From JANRJY01 sp033763735 (GTDB taxonomy: Bacteria > Bacteroidota > Bacteroidia > Cytophagales > UBA9547), in contig JANRJY010000041.1 in assembly GCA_033763735.1 (NCBI GenBank), positions 1 through 6,743 of the forward strand: a stretch of DNA of 6,743 bases. The letters are read 5' to 3'. The translations under genes were made by a program, and so were the position numbers. The notes under the pieces are model-generated. The model had not been told where the DNA came from. It made no database searches and saw only the letters and a list, made by a program, of their open reading frames with translations. Shown here piece after piece: positions 1 to 5,100 of the stretch; position 1 is the first letter of the stretch, and the number at the start of each line of letters is the position of its first letter.

Positions 1-309
1 CAGTCGTTACAAGTGTATTTGCCAGAAATAGATGTATTTAACGATATTAAAAGTTTTATAAAAACCGTTGAAAATTATCCAGTGAAAATTACTGCACATT
101 TGCTGCAATCCCTTCAAAACCCAATTAATAAAGTTATTAATAAAAACACTGAAAGCGTAGTTGTTATTGGCCCGGAAGGTGATTTTTCGAAAGATGAAAT
201 TGCATTAATGAACCAAAATAACTTCGAAATGTGTGCACTTGGCTCTACCCGCCTCCGCACCGAAACCGCAGGTGTGTATGTGTGTGCGGTTGTGAGTGGG
301 ATGGGTTGA
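1..309 (+). CDS. rsmE: RsmE, 16S rRNA (uracil-1498-N3)-methyltransferase, 3' end only
   Basis: This is the C-terminal 102 residues of RsmE; the 5' end lies before the window. The frame is open from base 1 and ends at TGA 307-309. Family members are usually about 230-250 residues, so somewhat over half is missing. RsmE is a cytoplasmic SPOUT-class enzyme that uses SAM to methylate N3 of U1498 in the 30S decoding region. The visible part starts with QS...LPEI, which matches the conserved KQS...LP segment. It then shows the trefoil-knot SAM-binding signatures: IGPEGDF (about residues 56-62, bases 166-186) and LGSTRLRTETAG (about residues 80-91). Many homologues have GPEGG; here the last residue is Asp. 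The GTG at 13-15 falls inside the conserved region and is not a start. The downstream gene converges on it, so it shares no operon with anything visible. The identification is firm. Confidence 0.93.
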   Translation, partial: QSLQVYLPEIDVFNDIKSFIKTVENYPVKITAHLLQSLQNPINKVINKNTESVVVIGPEGDFSKDEIALMNQNNFEMCALGSTRLRTETAGVYVCAVVSGMG

Positions 310-442
310 TTTTTAACGTTTCTAAAATTGTTCGTTAGCTTTTAGACTTAAAAAATAAGATTCAATTTGTAATTGATATATCGATTGTACTATCCGCCAT
401 AAACTTTACTTTTTCTCCGTGCCCTCCTTCTCTCTGTGGTTT
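310..442. other. Convergent intergenic spacer between rsmE and the pyruvate kinase gene
   Basis: These 133 bases hold no credible gene. The left half is AT-rich and has one weak inverted repeat, TCTAAAA (321-327) with TTTTAGA (340-346), around a 12-base loop. It lacks a GC core and a T-tract, so I do not call it a terminator. The right half is the purine/pyrimidine-biased repeat listed separately. No strong intrinsic terminator is seen for either converging gene. Confidence 0.7.
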
Positions 443-446
443 TTAA
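409..446 (-). repeat. Dispersed-type intergenic repeat, ACCACAGAG...CACGGAGAAAA class
   Basis: Read on the minus strand, this stretch begins at the pyruvate kinase stop codon. It contains CACAGAG (432-438), a degraded middle unit AAGGAGGG, and CACGGAG (415-421), flanked by TTAAAAAC and AGAAAAAG. The two clear units are 17 bases apart, about twice an 8-9 base period. From general knowledge, short intergenic sequences of the form ACCACAGAG-GCACAGAG-CACGGAG-AAAA recur in many Bacteroidota and other bacterial genomes, often at gene ends. Assignment to that class is by recollection of the pattern. Only one copy lies in this window, so dispersal cannot be shown here. Confidence 0.5.
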
Positions 447-1924
447 GCAATATCCGCCAAGTTTAATCTCCTAAGCGTAGATACTTTTTTCTGTTGATGT
501 TCTTGCATACTCGCCAATATGGTATCCAGCATTTTAATGCCTTCCATAACGAAAGGACCCTTATTAAGCATTACACATTCAGCTCTTTGTGACATAGCAG
601 CATCGGTTATTTCTGCTCTGGAAGGAATGCCTGTTTTTACCATGTTTTCTAGTACTTGAGTACCCCAAATAATAGGTACACAAGCTGCTTCACACATCCA
701 AAGTATTTCTTCTTGTATTTCGGCCATTCGCTCCCAGCCACATTCTACCGCAAGGTCACCTCTAGCAATAAACACACCAAAAGGATATGATTTCATGGCT
801 TCCAATATAATCAATGGCAGTTTTTCAAACCCTTCTTTAGTCTCTATCTTAAGTGTAAAAGGGAAATTAGGTTTATTCAATTCTTTCAAATGCTTTAATA
901 ATTGTTTTACATCTTCCTTTCTATTCACGAACGACATATTCACCCCATCCGCATATTTCACTACAAATTCCAAGTCTTTTTTATCTCTATCCGTGAGTCC
1001 GTATATGCCTAATTTGGTTTCAGGCAAGTTTATCGATTTATCTTTTTTGAGCTTTGCTCCTTCAGGTCCCGTATGCAGTACTTTAATAATTAGACTATTG
1101 TTTTTTGATTCTATTACAGTAGCCTCTATTTTGCCATCATCAATTTTTACACTTTCGCCAGGTTGTATCTTCTCGAACAAATCTTTCAAAGTACAGCCAA
1201 GCACAATTTTTGATTTGAAAATACCCTTGTAATCACTACTTATTAATTGTATTTCATCACCAGGATGCACAATATATTTCTTTTCCATATGTGGCATATT
1301 ATACCACTCGGTCCTAAGTTTTGGTCCCGACAAGTCCATAAACACAGGGCATTTTTTATTGTATTTAATTTGTGCAGTTTTTATATTCTGAATCATTTTT
1401 TTCCAATCAGCCTGGCTATCATGCGCACAATTGATTCGCGCCACATCCATTCCCGATTCAAAAAGTGCATGTACCAGATGCTGATTATCAGCCGCTTCCG
1501 AAGGAATAGTAACCATAATTCTGACTCTTCTCTCTCTTTTTGATTTTTGAAACAGTGCATCTGTGTGTTTTATTAACAAATCTTTGGCGTCTTCCAAATG
1601 TAAAATATCCGCTTTCCCATTATCCTTAATTTCAATGCCTTGTAAGCTTTTCAGAATATTTTCAACTGCTTTTAAATTGTACATTACATGACTTTCTGCT
1701 CTTCCTAAAGACGAAAGACCCAAATTGGAAAGTTGAAATTGTAATTTTCGGATATCTTTTTTTCGTAATGCCAAATAATGCACAAAATTTACCAGTGTTT
1801 TTTCGTTTTTTTTATGAAGAGAGTTTAATAATTCTTTTTGTTTTACTTCATTTTCAAGGCATTGTTCTATCAATTGCTTAATATCATAAAGCAAATCTTT
1901 CAAAACTTTTTTGTCGAGATTCAT
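443..1924 (-). CDS. Atypical pyruvate kinase with N-terminal helical extension and no C-terminal domain
   Basis: This is a complete 493-residue protein. Residues 1-130 form a charged, probably helical extension with NFVHYLALR (46-54) and LGLSSLGRAESHV (68-80). Residues 132-475 are the pyruvate kinase barrel with an inserted B domain (about 206-305). Pyruvate kinase transfers phosphate from PEP to ADP, the last ATP-yielding step of glycolysis. Catalytic positions kept are R163, N165 and H168 in ARINCAH, D197 in DLSGPK, K359 and E361 in LKIET, R388-G389-D390 in ARGDLAVE, and T422 in GTQVLENM. The allosteric C-terminal domain of ordinary PykF/PykA is absent: the protein ends soon after the MLNKGP motif (452-457). 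DLSGPK replaces DTKGPE, as in K+-independent enzymes. The start is chosen because a promoter lies about 50 bases upstream and no in-frame alternative is better; no Shine-Dalgarno sequence is seen. The PK fold is certain. True PK activity, rather than a related phosphotransfer, is likely but unproven. Confidence 0.88.
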   Translation of the reverse strand: MNLDKKVLKDLLYDIKQLIEQCLENEVKQKELLNSLHKKNEKTLVNFVHYLALRKKDIRKLQFQLSNLGLSSLGRAESHVMYNLKAVENILKSLQGIEIKDNGKADILHLEDAKDLLIKHTDALFQKSKRERRVRIMVTIPSEAADNQHLVHALFESGMDVARINCAHDSQADWKKMIQNIKTAQIKYNKKCPVFMDLSGPKLRTEWYNMPHMEKKYIVHPGDEIQLISSDYKGIFKSKIVLGCTLKDLFEKIQPGESVKIDDGKIEATVIESKNNSLIIKVLHTGPEGAKLKKDKSINLPETKLGIYGLTDRDKKDLEFVVKYADGVNMSFVNRKEDVKQLLKHLKELNKPNFPFTLKIETKEGFEKLPLIILEAMKSYPFGVFIARGDLAVECGWERMAEIQEEILWMCEAACVPIIWGTQVLENMVKTGIPSRAEITDAAMSQRAECVMLNKGPFVMEGIKMLDTILASMQEHQQKKVSTLRRLNLADIA

Positions 1925-1975
1925 AAATTAAATTATGGTTTTAAAAATTATAATTTATTGTGTGAATTATGTTTG

Positions 1976-2004
1976 CAAATATAGAATTCGAAATAAAGTT
2001 TAAA
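1976..2004 (-). promoter_or_regulatory. Bacteroidota-type promoter for the pyruvate kinase gene
   Basis: On the minus strand, TATATTTG (1976-1983) matches the Bacteroidota -7 box TAnnTTTG exactly. Seventeen bases upstream is TTTA (2001-2004), one mismatch from the -33 TTTG box. Transcription would start near 1969, leaving a leader of about 45 bases before the ATG at 1924. The leader is AT-rich and has no purine-rich ribosome binding site, as is usual in this phylum. The -7 box is convincing; the -33 box is weak. Confidence 0.55.
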
Positions 2005-2044
2005 TATGATTAATGTCAGTTTAGTGATTTATTGAATTATTATG

Positions 2045-2068
2045 AATAAAAAATGAAATAAAAAATGA
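2045..2068. repeat. Perfect 12-bp tandem duplication
   Basis: AATAAAAAATGA occurs twice back to back (2045-2056 and 2057-2068) in the spacer between the two minus-strand genes, upstream of the pyruvate kinase promoter. It may be a slippage product in AT-rich DNA; no function is evident. Confidence 0.8.
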
Positions 2069-2093
2069 GTTGGGATGAGTAGAGCTAAAATCA

Positions 2094-2117
2094 AAAAGCC
2101 CGCATTTGCGGGCTTTT
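2094..2117 (-). terminator. Intrinsic terminator of the large secreted-protein gene
   Basis: A perfect 10-bp inverted repeat, AAAAGCCCGC (2094-2103) with GCGGGCTTTT (2108-2117), encloses a 4-base loop. It lies 27 bases past the stop codon at 2145-2147. On the minus strand the GC-rich stem is followed by TTTTTGATTTT, the expected U-tract. It ends the long transcript before the pyruvate kinase promoter, so the two genes are probably separate units. The symmetric stem could also work weakly on the plus strand. Confidence 0.9.
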
Positions 2118-2144
2118 GAATCGATGTATTTATAAGAATATTGA

Positions 2145-5100
2145 TTATTCCTTAACTATTTTTCTTACAATCGCACCTTGATTTGCTGTAGTTATTCTAA
2201 GCAAATAAATTCCATTGGGTACTTCTTGCAAGGCAAGTTTATAGTTGATATCACTAGAATAAGTAGATGATATAACGGCTCCGCTGAAATTGATTAGTTC
2301 AATTTTGGATTCCTCTGTGATGCCCGAAATATTCAGTTCCGTATTTGCCGGATTTGGATATACCACTAAATTGTCGGTAGATGACACATTATTTGCATCC
2401 GAACGTTCTTGTCTGCCATTATTTTTAGGGCTATTGGCATCCAATAATGCCTGATATTTTGGAGCAATAGTTTTCATATTGCTATTTCCTACCTGATCCA
2501 AACTTTCCAAATGTCCCCACGAACCATATTTCGATTGCCTTTCACCTATGTAGCTGAATGCCATAAATAATTGACAATTAACGGCTGGCTCTACATGGGT
2601 TGCAAAATTTTTCATGTACAAATCGTACATGGCAGGATGAATTTGGGCATCCCATACAGCTTGGTTGTAGCACCAGTCTCCTTGTTGCCAAGGTTGCATG
2701 TGTTGGCCACCTTCATATACGGCATAGCCTACTCCATATTGATTGGCATATTTTGCTGTTTCTCTTGTCCAGTATTGGCTTCCTGCTGCATATTCCGCAT
2801 CGGCACCTGCTACAACTTGTGCTGCTGTTACTGCCGAACATTGTGTATTCCAAAGGTTGTGTTGCGTTTCTTCAAAGTTGAAATAACCACCTGGAGATAC
2901 TAAGTCGCATTGTTGGTTGTTATTTTTAAGATATTCAAGCACCCTTCTGGTGTTATCCATCCACGAATGTTGTACGGCAGCTACCTTAATTAGCCTTGTT
3001 GCATTGGCACCTGTAAATTCACCTTTGAATAATCGGAATGTACGCGCCATCATATAAGCATCTTTTTCAGGATGTGTGCCAGAATTCGGGTCAATTGCTG
3101 CCAAGCCTGTAGGCACATAGCTATCTACAGAACCTGGTGCATTGTTAATAATCCAAGTTGCCTGACTAAACTGCCAGTTCCAAATTTCGTTCGAATATTC
3201 GATATATACTTTAAGATTTGCATTCAGGTTATCCCTGATTAACCTTGCCATTTGTTTTTGATAATCATCCGAAGCCATATGAGGCACGCAAAACCATGCA
3301 TGTTCATTTACCAGATTTGCTAATTCTATAGCATATTCAATACTCATACCCTTTTCTGTACATTGTGAGTAGTATGTTTTAGTACATCTATCACTCCAGT
3401 TTTTTTGTGGAGAATTATTGGTCGATGTCCAATCCATAAATCTAAGTGCGTGGAAAGGTCTTAATCCATCCACAAATTTAGGTAAGAATGTAGGTACTGC
3501 ACCCCCACTTGCATATTGCTCAGGTACTATTCTGATGTTACGAATGTGGTTTCCAGACTGAGATTGAAGTATGTCAATCCATATATTACCGCCCTGACCG
3601 TTAAAATCAATATAAAGTTTACCTCCAACTACATTATTTGTAAGTCCGTTTACTCTTAATTGACCTGCACCATCATACAATACCACATATTTACCTACAT
3701 AATAATTGTTAACAAGAAAACGCACCAATTGATTTTGACCAGCTGTGTTGTAAGGAATCTGAGTAGGATATCCATTTACATCTTTTGGAATATTATTAAT
3801 TTGTTCCGAATTCCATGGACCGCCATCGTAGAATGTAAACATAGAACTTGCAGCTTTCATAATATCGGTATAAATCAATCCTTTAGTATAATAGTTAGTC
3901 GAATTAATGTTCATACCAATTGGTAGTTTGGGCGTTCCACTTGGAGGTGTAGTATTGTTTGATGTAGTCACATTTAAAACAGCACTAGAAGCAGAAATAT
4001 TGCCTGCACCATCTTTTGCTTTCACTGTCATAGCATAACTTGTACCTGCTGTCAGACCAGTAATGTTTGCAGAAGTGCCTGATGGACTTGCAACGAGTGT
4101 GCTACCTCTATACACTTCATAACCAGCTAAGCCACTACCTCCCTGATCAGTTGATGCTGACCAATTAAGAGTAAAGCTAGTCTGGGCAATATTAGAAGCT
4201 GTCAAGCCTGAAGGAACAGAAGGAGCTTGTGTGTCCGTAGGAGGTGTAGTTGTACCTGAGAATGGTGCAATATTGCTACCCCCTATAATTGAAATAGTAG
4301 AAATGCCTGGACCTGTCCAACCAACGGCTAAGTTATCACCACCGCCACCTTCTTTGTGCAACACTTGAAAATAGTATTGTTGACCGGCAGTTAATGATAT
4401 TGGAGTTGATGTTTGTGAAGCAAATTTGTTCCATTCTCTTGAATTTGTCCAACCATTAATGTAGGCTATTCTTGATGTATTAGTGGTAGCGTTATTTGTG
4501 CTTAGCCAAAGTTCTACATCATCATCACCCGAAACATAAAATGTATATGATCCTGAGGTAGATGGAATAATATATCCTCTGATTCTTGTACCATAATTAT
4601 CACCATTATTAACAGGAATTTCCAATGAAGTCACTGAAGTTGTTGCATTTGGAGAAGTGGATATTGGTATTTGAGAAATAGCGGTTCCAGATATGCCTGT
4701 CCAAGTTTCTCTTGTTACAGTTCCTGTAGCAACAGATACTGATTTTACATAACAACTTTTACCAACACCTACAATTGGATCACCAAAAGTAGCATTGTTA
4801 CAATTAATAGTGCCAGTTCTATTTGTTAAATAATTAAATGCACCATTCGCACCATAAGCCACGTCCATCGTACCTGTAAGCACACAACTTTGTCCTTCAG
4901 CAGAACAAAGAGTATATCCCGCAGGGCCACCACTGGGTGGAGTTGTAGTTGAGGAGCTAGTTCCCAATATAGCTAAGTCATAAGTTCCAGCGGCATTTGT
5001 TCTGTTTCCAAATCCTTGAGACTGATATTGATTGCCACCGCCATATATGTATACTCTAAATTCTGTAGATGTTGTCAAACTCACATGATTGCTTATTGCA

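Noticed and set aside
321..346. Inverted repeat TCTAAAA/TTTTAGA as a terminator for rsmE
   Set aside because: The stem is 7 bp with a single G-C-type pair, the loop is 12 bases, and no T-tract follows on the plus strand.
391..459. Direct repeat TATCCGCCA at 391-399 and 451-459
   Set aside because: It is only nine bases, with one copy inside the end of the pyruvate kinase coding region; most likely chance.
795..1543. Open plus-strand frames opposite the pyruvate kinase gene (795-1232 and 1247-1543)
   Set aside because: They lie wholly antisense to a well-conserved coding sequence, and their translations are low-complexity or hydrophobic with no recognisable motif.
1925..2144. A small gene or structured RNA in the 220-base spacer
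   Set aside because: The stretch is very AT-rich and is explained by the promoter, the 12-bp repeat and the terminator; I see no other stable structure or coding frame.
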